DNA from: CAZRQL01 sp964602415 | GTDB taxonomy: Bacteria > Bacteroidota > Bacteroidia > Cytophagales > Flammeovirgaceae | Direction of reading: 5' to 3' | Length of the DNA: 64,000 nucleotides | Assembly (NCBI GenBank): GCA_964602415.1 | Contig: CAZRQL010000014.1 | Span: forward strand, 1 to 64,000 | Shown: positions 41,386 through 49,013 of the stretch, in pieces | Layout of the letters: every line of letters starts with the position of its first letter | How positions within the stretch are numbered: position 1 is the first letter of the stretch | Translations under genes and position numbers: made by a program | Notes under the pieces: model-generated | The model's input: only the letters and a program-made list of their open reading frames with translations | What the model was told of the DNA's origin: nothing | The model's database searches: none

Positions 41386-42132
41386 ATGGAATTTTTAATT
41401 TTTAAACTGAAACACCCTGAAATTGGGGAAAGATGGCACGATGGAGGGCCGGTATATGCAGAATCAGATTTTAAGCATTTTATCGTAGAGCCTTGGAATT
41501 GTGTTACTGCCTTTATGTTTTTGGCAATCGTAATTTATTGGTATATCAAGCTCAAATCCAGACTATCACAAATGCCTTTTATGTCTTTTGCTTTGGTGAT
41601 GCTCTCAATCGGGGGGATTGGAGGAGGCCTATACCATGGACTGAGAAGCTCAAACTGGTTTTTGCTGATGGATTTTTTGCCCATCGTGATACTGGTCTTC
41701 TCCACCGGAATACTTTTTTTAAATAAATTGTATGGCAAACCGCTACTGACTTGGGGGATCATTTTGGGACTTTTTCTCATTCATCAGGCTATGTGGCACT
41801 TGGTAGGGCCGGGGCCTTTTATGGTCAATGTGGGCTATGTATTTTTGGCCTCTGTCGTGGTTGTGCCTTCGACGATTTGGGCAAAGAGAACCAACTTCTT
41901 TGCAATCAAAAGTTTAATATGGGCTGTCATTTTGTTTGTTATAGCGTTGAGCTTTAGGATTTTAGACAAATATTATTTGTTACCTATGGGTACTCATTTT
42001 TTGTGGCACGTGTTTGGTGGACTATCCTCTCACGCCATCATTGAATACATCTACAAAACTGTTTACGCCAATCCTTCGGTGGTATTTGCCGCCAATAGAA
42101 AGCTCATTAGAAGTAGATTGGCTTCTAAATAA
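41386..42132 (+). CDS. CREST-superfamily membrane hydrolase-like protein (ceramidase/PAQR-like)
   Basis: 248 residues with about seven membrane segments. The N-terminal VEPWNCVTAFMFL, the second motif GGGLYHGLRSSNWFLLMDFLPI and the C-terminal MGTHFLWHVFGGLSSHAI give the Ser/Asn, His...Asp and His-x-x-x-His groups that bind metal in the CREST superfamily (alkaline ceramidases, PAQR receptors, Per1). Members are metal-dependent membrane hydrolases acting mainly on lipid amides. Many Bacteroidota make sphingolipids, so a ceramide-type substrate is possible but unproven. It starts six bases after the YjjG gene, forming a three-gene unit. Confidence 0.75.
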   Translation: MEFLIFKLKHPEIGERWHDGGPVYAESDFKHFIVEPWNCVTAFMFLAIVIYWYIKLKSRLSQMPFMSFALVMLSIGGIGGGLYHGLRSSNWFLLMDFLPIVILVFSTGILFLNKLYGKPLLTWGIILGLFLIHQAMWHLVGPGPFMVNVGYVFLASVVVVPSTIWAKRTNFFAIKSLIWAVILFVIALSFRILDKYYLLPMGTHFLWHVFGGLSSHAIIEYIYKTVYANPSVVFAANRKLIRSRLASK

Positions 42133-42243
42133 ATTCATTTTAGAGAGTCAATTTCAGAAGCAGAAAAGAAATTTCTCCTAAGAATTTACGATTATGCTAC
42201 AATAATTTAAAAACACGATGGTTTTTAAACGAAAGTAGTCGCA

Positions 42244-42687
42244 ATGAACCAAAATATCAGAAACCTTTATTTCGAGTTTAAAAATTTGACGCAGTCGAAC
42301 TTGTTAGAAGAGCATTTTGAGCGTCTGGTTTTTTATTTCCCGGCCATACTGGTGGTAGTGAGTGATGGAGTAGTAGATAAACAAGAATGGACGTATGTAA
42401 AGTACTTGGCAAAATTTATAGCAGAAACTTTTATTGGAGATGAAAGCGACCCAAGGCATTCGGAACTTATAGAGGAGTACAGCAAGGCACTAAAGTTTAT
42501 GGTGGAAAATGCCTCTAATTGGGAAAACAAACTTCTTACCGTTTTGAAAGAAAACTTAGAATTGGCACCGGAAGTCAAAGAAGATATTTATGATTCGCTT
42601 TTTCTTTTTGCAGAGGCTTCTGACGGCGCGTCTGAGGAAGAGAAAAAGAAGATTGAAAGTTTAAGCAATTTTTTGAGCTTGCGCTAA
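42244..42687 (+). CDS. TerB-like helical protein
   Basis: A 147-residue all-helical protein. VVVSDGVVDKQEWTYVKYLA near residue 37 and LFLFAEASDGASEEEKKKIE near 120 are two related D-G-x-V/A-x-x-x-E motifs, the acidic pair that binds metal in TerB-fold proteins linked to tellurite resistance and phage or stress response. No ter genes are near. It is monocistronic, about 110 bases after the CREST-like gene, and is followed by an imperfect hairpin. Confidence 0.7.
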   Translation: MNQNIRNLYFEFKNLTQSNLLEEHFERLVFYFPAILVVVSDGVVDKQEWTYVKYLAKFIAETFIGDESDPRHSELIEEYSKALKFMVENASNWENKLLTVLKENLELAPEVKEDIYDSLFLFAEASDGASEEEKKKIESLSNFLSLR

Positions 42688-42726
42688 AAAACGCGCGCGA
42701 CGAGAAAAGCTACAAAACCTAAAATG

Positions 42727-42763
42727 CAAAGAGACTATCTAAAAAATTAGGACAGCCTCTTTG
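42727..42763. terminator. Imperfect hairpin between convergent genes
   Basis: CAAAGAG (42727-42733) pairs with CTCTTTG (42757-42763); the interior GACTATCTA...TTAGGACAG pairs with mismatches. It lies between the TerB-like gene and the convergent lipoprotein gene and probably serves both. Confidence 0.5.
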
Positions 42764-42783
42764 TCATGTTTGTGCTAAGAAAA

Positions 42784-43551
42784 TTACTTGCCTCCACCAC
42801 CTGATCGCCTTGCCGAACCCGATGAGCGCGAACTACTTCGCCCAGCAGCCGGAGAGCTTGTATTGCGGCTTCTTGAACCACTGCTGCGCGAAACAGCATT
42901 GTTTACTTTGTTGCGAAATGCAGAATTTGAGTTGAGACGGTTGTGAAAGTTGGGGTTTGTTGCTTGGCTGTGTGCACTGTATGTGCCATAAGCAGGGGCA
43001 CCGGTGGAAGTTCTACCGTAATATGGCTGACCGGCTGTGCGATAGCCACGGTAATCTTGATAGCCGCTGCGGTAAACAGGATTTGTCATCAAACCCATCA
43101 TACTACTCATAAAAGCATATTGTCCGTAGAATGCCCAAAAAGAGTTGCCGCTGCCGTCATTTTGCCAAGAACCGTAGCGAGAGTTGCCTACGTAATTGGA
43201 ATATCCGGGGGGCGAAACCACTTTCTCCACTTTGCCATCTGATTTTGAGCAAACCTCCATTCCCAAGTCATTGGCATGCTTTTGAAAAAAGTTCTTGTCC
43301 ACGACATACCAATCTGTCAGTTCTTCTTTGGGCATACTATCCAACCCATTGGTAATAACTTTATAGCGGTGTTTGTAAGTAGTAGAAAAAGTCTGAGACT
43401 CTACATCCATATCTGCCAAGATGATGGTAAATTCTTTTTCTTTATCTAATTTAATAATTAATTCATCAACAGGGGTCTTCTTGAAAGCAGTGTCTCCACC
43501 GCAAGCAGCAATAAACACACTCAAAAGGAGTGGGAAAGCTAATTTTTTCAT
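42784..43551 (-). CDS. Unknown lipoprotein with Ser/Arg/Gly-rich tail
   Basis: 255 residues from the ATG at 43551, which begins lipoprotein signal MKKLAFPLLLSVFIAACGG (lipobox FIAAC); in-frame ATGs at 43560 and 43569 overlap the previous gene. A mixed alpha/beta domain follows (about 20-110, TIILADMDVESQTFSTTYKH, WYVVDKNFFQKHAND), then a Gly/Tyr-rich middle and a C-terminal low-complexity tail of Ser, Arg and Gly (SSRSSGSARRSGGGGK). The family is unknown; similar lipoproteins travel with DUF4178 genes in Bacteroidota. It is translationally coupled to the DUF4178 gene. Confidence 0.8.
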   Translation of the reverse strand: MKKLAFPLLLSVFIAACGGDTAFKKTPVDELIIKLDKEKEFTIILADMDVESQTFSTTYKHRYKVITNGLDSMPKEELTDWYVVDKNFFQKHANDLGMEVCSKSDGKVEKVVSPPGYSNYVGNSRYGSWQNDGSGNSFWAFYGQYAFMSSMMGLMTNPVYRSGYQDYRGYRTAGQPYYGRTSTGAPAYGTYSAHSQATNPNFHNRLNSNSAFRNKVNNAVSRSSGSRSRNTSSPAAGRSSSRSSGSARRSGGGGK

Positions 43552-43561
43552 ATTGTTCATT

Positions 43562-44107
43562 TTAATCATTTTTTATTGGTAAAATATTTGTGATGTCGTT
43601 AGGGCTGATGTACTTGCCTACAGAGGCGCTAAAGTCTTCATCGCCCCACTGTTCTATGGTAAGAATCAGTTCTTCTGTTTCATCTTCGTAGTTCCAAACT
43701 ATGTACTCTACCGATTCGCCCGGGTCGTCTATTTCCTTGGTAAAACCCACACTTTCTTTGCCTCTATAATAAGTAACTCCTTGGTAAACAATCTTTTTTG
43801 GTGGCTTTTCGTTCTCTTCTAAGTGCTTTTCAACCTCTTCGCCCAGAGCATGAAACTTTATCTTGCGCGATACGCTCAAAATCAAATCATCGTCTTCTTC
43901 TACATAAAGATAAACCGTGTCGTCAGTGGTTTGCAATTTATATTCATAGGAAAAAAATTCATTGCCCCAGTCAAACTCGTACTCTTCAATGGCTTGCCAT
44001 GTTTTAAAGTCGTAATCCAACACATACCCTTTACGAAGGTCAGTAACTTTAAGATTGGTGGGGTCGTAATGAGGTTCTTGCTCTTTTTTCTTAAAAAAAC
44101 CAAACAT
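43562..44107 (-). CDS. DUF4178 protein
   Basis: 181 residues. KVTDLRKGYVLDYDFKTWQAI and DWGNEFFSYEYKL near the start, and VEYIVWNYEDETEELILTIEQW near the end match DUF4178, a family of unknown function found near spermidine-synthase-like, DUF350 and stress-related genes. It is acidic, with no export signal. Its stop at 43562-43564 lies within the start region of the following lipoprotein gene. No other usual family neighbour is in this window. Confidence 0.88.
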   Translation of the reverse strand: MFGFFKKKEQEPHYDPTNLKVTDLRKGYVLDYDFKTWQAIEEYEFDWGNEFFSYEYKLQTTDDTVYLYVEEDDDLILSVSRKIKFHALGEEVEKHLEENEKPPKKIVYQGVTYYRGKESVGFTKEIDDPGESVEYIVWNYEDETEELILTIEQWGDEDFSASVGKYISPNDITNILPIKND

Positions 44108-44249
44108 ATTGATTTAATTTTTAGCAAATGTAAACAAATTTAACTCTATAACAAAGAAAACTGACAAAATGTACATTCATTTTGGAAATTTTGACTGCAT
44201 TGAGACCCACACATATAGCCGCATGGTTTTGGGTCAAACAACAGAATGG

Positions 44250-44957
44250 CTATTTTCCAAAAAGAGTTTTTTTGACAAAAGCCCAAAAATCCCTTCTCCC
44301 TTCTGCCGTAAATAAAGCATCTGTTATCAGAGTAAAGTAGGTTGGCTTTCTTTTTTTATTGTTGCCTTCGGAAATTTCTATAATTCTTTTTTGGGCATTT
44401 TTTTTGTCTTTGTCAGCCTGCTCTTTGGTGGCTTTGATAAAAGATTGTGTGTCAAATTCTTCTTCGGCTGCCAGTTTATCGGCCATCTCAAATCTTGGTT
44501 TGGCGTAGTAGCCCAACTTTTCTTCCAATAGCCCCAGGTTGTTGTGGGCTATGGCATCGGTGGGGTCAAGTTCGATACAACGCTTGTAATCTTGGATGGC
44601 CCCCTGTGTGTCTCCGAGGCTTTCTTTGGCATAAGCACGGCTTGAATAGCGATAAGGATTTTGGGGTTCGATAGAAAGAGCCAAATCAAACAAATCCATT
44701 GACTCACTTTTGCGCCCCATAAGCAACAGCACGACCGCTTTTTGGCTGATGTAGTGGGCGTTTTTGGGGTTCAACTTAATGGCAGACTCAAAATCGGCCA
44801 TGGCTTTATCCAACTGAGACATTCGCAAATATGACATTGCCCTGTGGTAATAAGCCAAATGCTCGGCAGAGGATTTGATGATGGTACTAAAAACCGCTAT
44901 GGCTTGTTGGTATTGTTCACCCTCAAACAAAGAAATGCCTTTTTCAATGGAACTCAT
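44250..44957 (-). CDS. Tetratricopeptide-repeat protein
   Basis: A 235-residue protein with four or five TPR units between about residues 4 and 145, e.g. AIAVFSTIIKSSAEHLAYYH, KAMADFESAIKLNPKNAHYI, ESMDLFDLALSIEPQNPYRY and GAIQDYKRCIELDPTDAIAH. No signal peptide or membrane segment, so it is probably a cytoplasmic interaction scaffold. The C-terminus is basic, with a Lys-rich stretch and FWAFVKKTLFGK as a possible membrane-binding helix. It lies about 42 bases after the serine dehydratase gene on the same strand. Confidence 0.88.
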   Translation of the reverse strand: MSSIEKGISLFEGEQYQQAIAVFSTIIKSSAEHLAYYHRAMSYLRMSQLDKAMADFESAIKLNPKNAHYISQKAVVLLLMGRKSESMDLFDLALSIEPQNPYRYSSRAYAKESLGDTQGAIQDYKRCIELDPTDAIAHNNLGLLEEKLGYYAKPRFEMADKLAAEEEFDTQSFIKATKEQADKDKKNAQKRIIEISEGNNKKRKPTYFTLITDALFTAEGRRDFWAFVKKTLFGK

Positions 44958-44999
44958 TTTTTAGTTTTACTATCAAGACGAACTCACCGACAAACTACA

Positions 45000-45677
45000 T
45001 TAAATATCAATATTGGGGATATAAATTACCTTGCTGATCCATTTGATTTGTCTCAAGTAAGAAAGAGCCGTTTCTGAAAGACCTGAGTCCATCTCATAAA
45101 ATTGACAAGCCGTTTGATTTTTACCGCGTCGCGCCACGCTCATCTCGGCAATGTTGCAGTCTTCTTGAGCCAAAATGGCAGTAATAAAAGCGATAGCCCC
45201 TTTGCGGTCTTCGGCTTCGATGATAAGCGTATGGCCGGAAGCCGAAAAATTGCAGCCAAAGCCGTTTACTTCAACGATTCTGATGACCCCGCCGCCTTTG
45301 CTCACTCCCAAAATTTCGGTTTCGTTGTCTTTTGAAAAAGCCTTAATCCTCACGGTGTTGGGGTGAAAAAGAGAGGCATTACCAATCGGTTTGAAGCTGT
45401 AAGTCAGCTCTTTTTGTGAGGCAAGTTCCAAGGCGGTTTTGATTTGAGGGTCGTCGGTTTTCAGGTCCAACAGGCCGGCTATCACCGCGCGGTCACTGCC
45501 ATGTCCCTCGTAAGTGCGGGCAAAAGAATTGTAAAAAGTAACCTCTGCTCTCTGTGGGATGGTGCCCAGAATTTTGTGCCCTACCCTACCAATCCTGACC
45601 ACCCCCGCTGTGTGGGAACTCGAAGGCCCTATCATCACCGGACCAATCATATCAAAAATGCTGCTTCTTTCTGCCAT
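45000..45677 (-). CDS. sdaAB: L-serine ammonia-lyase, iron-sulfur type, beta subunit
   Basis: A 225-residue protein. IFDMIGPVMIGPSSSHTAG at residues 7-25 is the conserved serine-binding loop of the beta domain, and residues about 150-222 are an ACT domain (LIIEAEDRKGAIAFITAILA) that may sense serine. Together with the alpha subunit, which carries the [4Fe-4S] cluster and is not seen in this window, it deaminates L-serine to pyruvate. The gene lies between nuoC and the TPR gene on the same strand, with about 46 bases to nuoC. Confidence 0.9.
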   Translation of the reverse strand: MAERSSIFDMIGPVMIGPSSSHTAGVVRIGRVGHKILGTIPQRAEVTFYNSFARTYEGHGSDRAVIAGLLDLKTDDPQIKTALELASQKELTYSFKPIGNASLFHPNTVRIKAFSKDNETEILGVSKGGGVIRIVEVNGFGCNFSASGHTLIIEAEDRKGAIAFITAILAQEDCNIAEMSVARRGKNQTACQFYEMDSGLSETALSYLRQIKWISKVIYIPNIDI

Positions 45678-45723
45678 ATTTTTTTGTGCAATATAATCAA
45701 GCTACTTATCCAACTGAGGGTTT

Positions 45724-46188
45724 TCAATACTTGACCTTGATGCCGTGGTAAATTTCTTGCTCGCTGTAGTCTTTGCGCAGCGGGTGTCCTTGCCAATCTG
45801 TCGGCAGCAAAATGCGCCTCAAGTCGGGATGTCCCTCAAAACCAATCCCTAACAAGTCAAAGGCTTCTCTCTCGTGCCAATTGGCCGTAGCCCAAAGGTG
45901 TGACAGTGTGGGAAAAGTAGGGGCGGACTTGGGGGTTTTGGACTTGACACAGAGGCTGTGGTGGTAAGGAATAGAATAAAAATTGTAAGCCACCTCAAAA
46001 TGCTCTCCCTTGTCTAAACCCGTCAAGCATGACAGCGAATCAAAGTACAGCCCTTCGGTATCCCTAAGAAACAAAGCCAAGTCAACCAATGTTTGCTTCT
46101 CAGCCCACACAATAGGCATCAAAGGCTTATCCTCTCGCAAAACAGGAAATCGGTGAGAAATCATCGAAAAAATTTCATCGAAAAGCAT
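45724..46188 (-). CDS. nuoC: NADH-quinone oxidoreductase subunit C (orphan)
   Basis: 154 residues. The diagnostic 30-kDa subunit signature is present: WHEREAFDLLGIGFEGHP then RRILLPTDWQGHPLRKDY. It has the normal single-domain length and no fusion with NuoD. In most genomes nuoC lies between nuoB and nuoD; here the neighbours are a serine dehydratase gene and, divergent, ftsK. If it works in complex I it would sit in the hydrophilic arm, but it could be an accessory copy. Confidence 0.9.
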   Translation of the reverse strand: MLFDEIFSMISHRFPVLREDKPLMPIVWAEKQTLVDLALFLRDTEGLYFDSLSCLTGLDKGEHFEVAYNFYSIPYHHSLCVKSKTPKSAPTFPTLSHLWATANWHEREAFDLLGIGFEGHPDLRRILLPTDWQGHPLRKDYSEQEIYHGIKVKY

Positions 46189-46257
46189 GCTTCAAAAGTA
46201 CGGTTTTTTTGCTAAAACAGTTTTTTTCGCCATGTTTGCAAGCGAAATTGCTGTTCA

Positions 46258-48747
46258 ATGGCCAAAAAAGAAAAAGGAAACCGAATCAAAACCGACAAGC
46301 AACCAAAAAGTCAGTCGAACAACAAAGCCCGTAGCAACTCTTTAAACTTTTTTGCTCCCTTTAAGAACATATCGGTCTTGCTGTCGGGGTTTCAAAATGC
46401 CAAATTCAGAATGGCATCAGGTATTTGCTTGATGGCTCTTTCGGTTTTTATGTTTCTGTCTGTGCTGTCTTACTTTTTTTCAGCGCGTGCCGACCAAAGT
46501 GTCATTGCTTCTTTGAACCTGTTCAATGTGATTGACTCAGGGGTGGAAGTCAAAAATTGGTTGGGGATAACCGGCGCATTGCTTGCAAACTTATTGATTT
46601 TTAAGCTTTTTGGTATAGGTACGGTACTTTATTTACCTTTTGTGTTCTCTCATGGACTGTATTTATTGACAGCCCGGCGAATCTTCAACAGCCGCAAAGC
46701 CCTACAAAACGTCTCGTTTTCATTAATTTGGATCAGTTTATTGTTAGGTTATTTTTCGATTTTGTGGCAAGGTGATTGGGGCTTTTTTTGTGGAGGTTTG
46801 GGCTATAACTTGGCTTTTGTTTCCAATAGCTTGTTTGGGGGAGGAAGTGTTATTTTGCTGATAGCTTCGGCTGCTATTTTTATCATATACAGGTTCAACC
46901 TCGTTGGGATTCCCAAAACCTCTTTGCACTCTGAAACTCCAACACACAAAGAAGACATTGGCAGTGAATCAACAGATGACAATAATCAAATATTTGACAA
47001 CCAACAACCTACTTCTGAAGTCCAGCTCTACAATGAGTCCGAAGCCTATCCTGTAAAAACTGTTTTGGGCGTACAAATAAGTGTAGAAGATACCACCGAA
47101 GAGCCTGAGCGCGGGCTGGTTGCCATAGACAAAGATGGCCAACCCACCAATCCCAACCTCTTTAAGGAGGCCATTGCAGAAGCCGATACCAATGCGCTTT
47201 TGGTAGATGTAGAAGATTTTGACGACTACGATCCCAAACTCGATTTACAGTCTTACCAGTACCCCAGCGTGGATTTGCTCAAAGACTCCGGTAGCGCAAA
47301 AGTTAGGGTTACCGAAGAAGAGTTGCAAGCTAACAACAGCATCATTATCAACACACTGCAAAATTTTAAAATCGGGATCAATTCTATCAAAGCCACCATA
47401 GGGCCTACGGTTACACTGTACGAAATTGTGCCCAACGAGGGCATTAAAATATCGAGAATCAAGAACTTGGAAGATGATATTGCCCTCAATCTTTCGGCAA
47501 TGGGTATCAGGATCATAGCCCCCATTCCGGGCAAGGGCACCATCGGAATCGAAGTCCCCAACAAGTCCCGCAATTTGGTCTCGCTCAAATCGGTATTGAT
47601 GTCCGAGCGTTTTGCCAACTCAACTGCCGAATTGCCCATTGCTTTGGGTCGTACCATTTCCAATGAGGTTTTTGTTACCGATTTGACCAAAATGCCCCAC
47701 CTGTTGATGGCAGGGGCGACCGGACAAGGCAAATCTGTGGGTATCAATGTGATACTGGCTTCTCTACTATTCAAAAAGCATCCTGCGGAACTCAAATTCG
47801 TATTGGTAGATCCCAAAAAGGTAGAACTTTCGCTTTTTAGCAAAATAGAAAGGCATTTTTTGGCTGCCCTGCCCGATGCCCAAGAAGCCATCATCACAGA
47901 CAACCGCAAAGCCGTTGGGGTGCTCAATTCGCTATGCACAGAAATGGACATACGCTACAATTTACTCAAAGAAGCCGGTGTCAGAAACATTAGGGAATAC
48001 AACGAAAAATTCAAAAAGCGTCGTCTCAATCCCAACCACGGTCATAGGTTTTTGCCTTACATTGTTTTGGTGATTGATGAGCTTGCGGATTTGATGATGG
48101 TGTCGGGCAGAGAAGTCGAAATGCCGATTGCCCGGCTTGCCCAGCTTGCCAGAGCCATTGGAATTCACTTGGTTGTGGCTACCCAACGCCCTTCGGTAGA
48201 TGTCATTACCGGTATCATCAAAGCCAACTTTCCGGCTCGTTTGTCTTTCAAAGTGGCTCAAAAAATTGACTCCAGAACCATTTTGGATGTCAATGGTGCC
48301 GATCAATTGATTGGCATGGGTGATATGCTGCTTTCCAACGGCTCGGACATCATACGCATACAGTGCGCATTTATAGATACAGATGAGGCCGAGCGTCTAT
48401 GTGACTTTATCAGCTCTCAAAAAGGTTATGATACTGCCTATCTGCTGCCCGAAGCCGAAAGTGAAGACGATGAGGGCAATGACTCAAAATTTGATTTGGG
48501 CAAACGCGATACCATGTTTGAGGAGGCCGCTAAGTTGCTCGTTACCACCCAGCAAGGCAGTACCTCAATCATACAGCGCAAATTGGGGCTGGGATACAAC
48601 CGCGCCGGAAGGATAGTCGATCAACTCGAAGCCGCTGGTATTATAGGCCCGCATGAGGGCAGCAAGCCTCGTCAGGTCCTCATATCAGACCCCACCCATC
48701 TTGAACAGATTTTGCGTGAAATCGAACGTCGTTATGGGAGAAGTTAA
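46258..48747 (+). CDS. ftsK: DNA translocase FtsK
   Basis: An 829-residue septal DNA pump. Four membrane segments lie in about residues 50-225, then an acidic linker, then the motor: Walker A GATGQGKS at 486-493, Walker B YIVLVIDELADLMM, and LARAIGIHLVVATQRPSVDVI. The gamma domain (about 755-829) is a winged helix (VTTQQGSTSIIQRKLGLGYN, RAGRIVDQLEAAGIIGP) that reads polar KOPS-type sequences and activates XerCD recombination at dif. It anchors at the division site. A small membrane-protein gene follows after 18 bases. Confidence 0.94.
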   Translation: MAKKEKGNRIKTDKQPKSQSNNKARSNSLNFFAPFKNISVLLSGFQNAKFRMASGICLMALSVFMFLSVLSYFFSARADQSVIASLNLFNVIDSGVEVKNWLGITGALLANLLIFKLFGIGTVLYLPFVFSHGLYLLTARRIFNSRKALQNVSFSLIWISLLLGYFSILWQGDWGFFCGGLGYNLAFVSNSLFGGGSVILLIASAAIFIIYRFNLVGIPKTSLHSETPTHKEDIGSESTDDNNQIFDNQQPTSEVQLYNESEAYPVKTVLGVQISVEDTTEEPERGLVAIDKDGQPTNPNLFKEAIAEADTNALLVDVEDFDDYDPKLDLQSYQYPSVDLLKDSGSAKVRVTEEELQANNSIIINTLQNFKIGINSIKATIGPTVTLYEIVPNEGIKISRIKNLEDDIALNLSAMGIRIIAPIPGKGTIGIEVPNKSRNLVSLKSVLMSERFANSTAELPIALGRTISNEVFVTDLTKMPHLLMAGATGQGKSVGINVILASLLFKKHPAELKFVLVDPKKVELSLFSKIERHFLAALPDAQEAIITDNRKAVGVLNSLCTEMDIRYNLLKEAGVRNIREYNEKFKKRRLNPNHGHRFLPYIVLVIDELADLMMVSGREVEMPIARLAQLARAIGIHLVVATQRPSVDVITGIIKANFPARLSFKVAQKIDSRTILDVNGADQLIGMGDMLLSNGSDIIRIQCAFIDTDEAERLCDFISSQKGYDTAYLLPEAESEDDEGNDSKFDLGKRDTMFEEAAKLLVTTQQGSTSIIQRKLGLGYNRAGRIVDQLEAAGIIGPHEGSKPRQVLISDPTHLEQILREIERRYGRS

Positions 48748-48765
48748 AAAAGTCTTTCTCTTGCA

Positions 48766-48993
48766 ATGAAAAAATACACCTATTACATCACTCTAATTGG
48801 CTTAACTTTGGTTGTCATTGGCATACACCAATCCACTCTGCACGGCTTTGAAAAAAGCTACTGGATTTTTATGTTTGCTGCAAGTATTTTACTTTATTCT
48901 GTTCTTTTGAACAAAGACAACCAGCCTCAAAAAGGATCGCCTAACATAGGCAACGAAAAAAAACTCCAAAAAAAGAAGCCTAAAAAAAGGTGA
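48766..48993 (+). CDS. Unknown small membrane protein downstream of ftsK
   Basis: 75 residues with two membrane segments (TYYITLIGLTLVVIGIHQST and WIFMFAASILLYSVLL) and a Lys-rich C-terminus (KKLQKKKPKK). It starts 18 bases after the ftsK stop and ends inside a bidirectional hairpin. The family is not recognised. Given position it may be an accessory of division or merely cotranscribed. Confidence 0.65.
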   Translation: MKKYTYYITLIGLTLVVIGIHQSTLHGFEKSYWIFMFAASILLYSVLLNKDNQPQKGSPNIGNEKKLQKKKPKKR

Positions 48994-49013
48994 GCTTTGA
49001 TGCCCACCTTTTT
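48984..49013. terminator. Bidirectional terminator overlapping two stop codons
   Basis: Stem AAAAAGGTG / CACCTTTTT (48984-48992 and 49005-49013) with a 12-base loop. The TGA of the small membrane gene (48991-48993) lies in the left arm and the stop of the convergent glutamate-synthase-like gene starts in the right arm. Confidence 0.75.

Noticed and set aside
42727..42763. Inverted repeat as the end of an insertion element
   Set aside because: Its arms are short and imperfect and no second copy was noticed in the window; its position between two convergent genes fits a terminator better.
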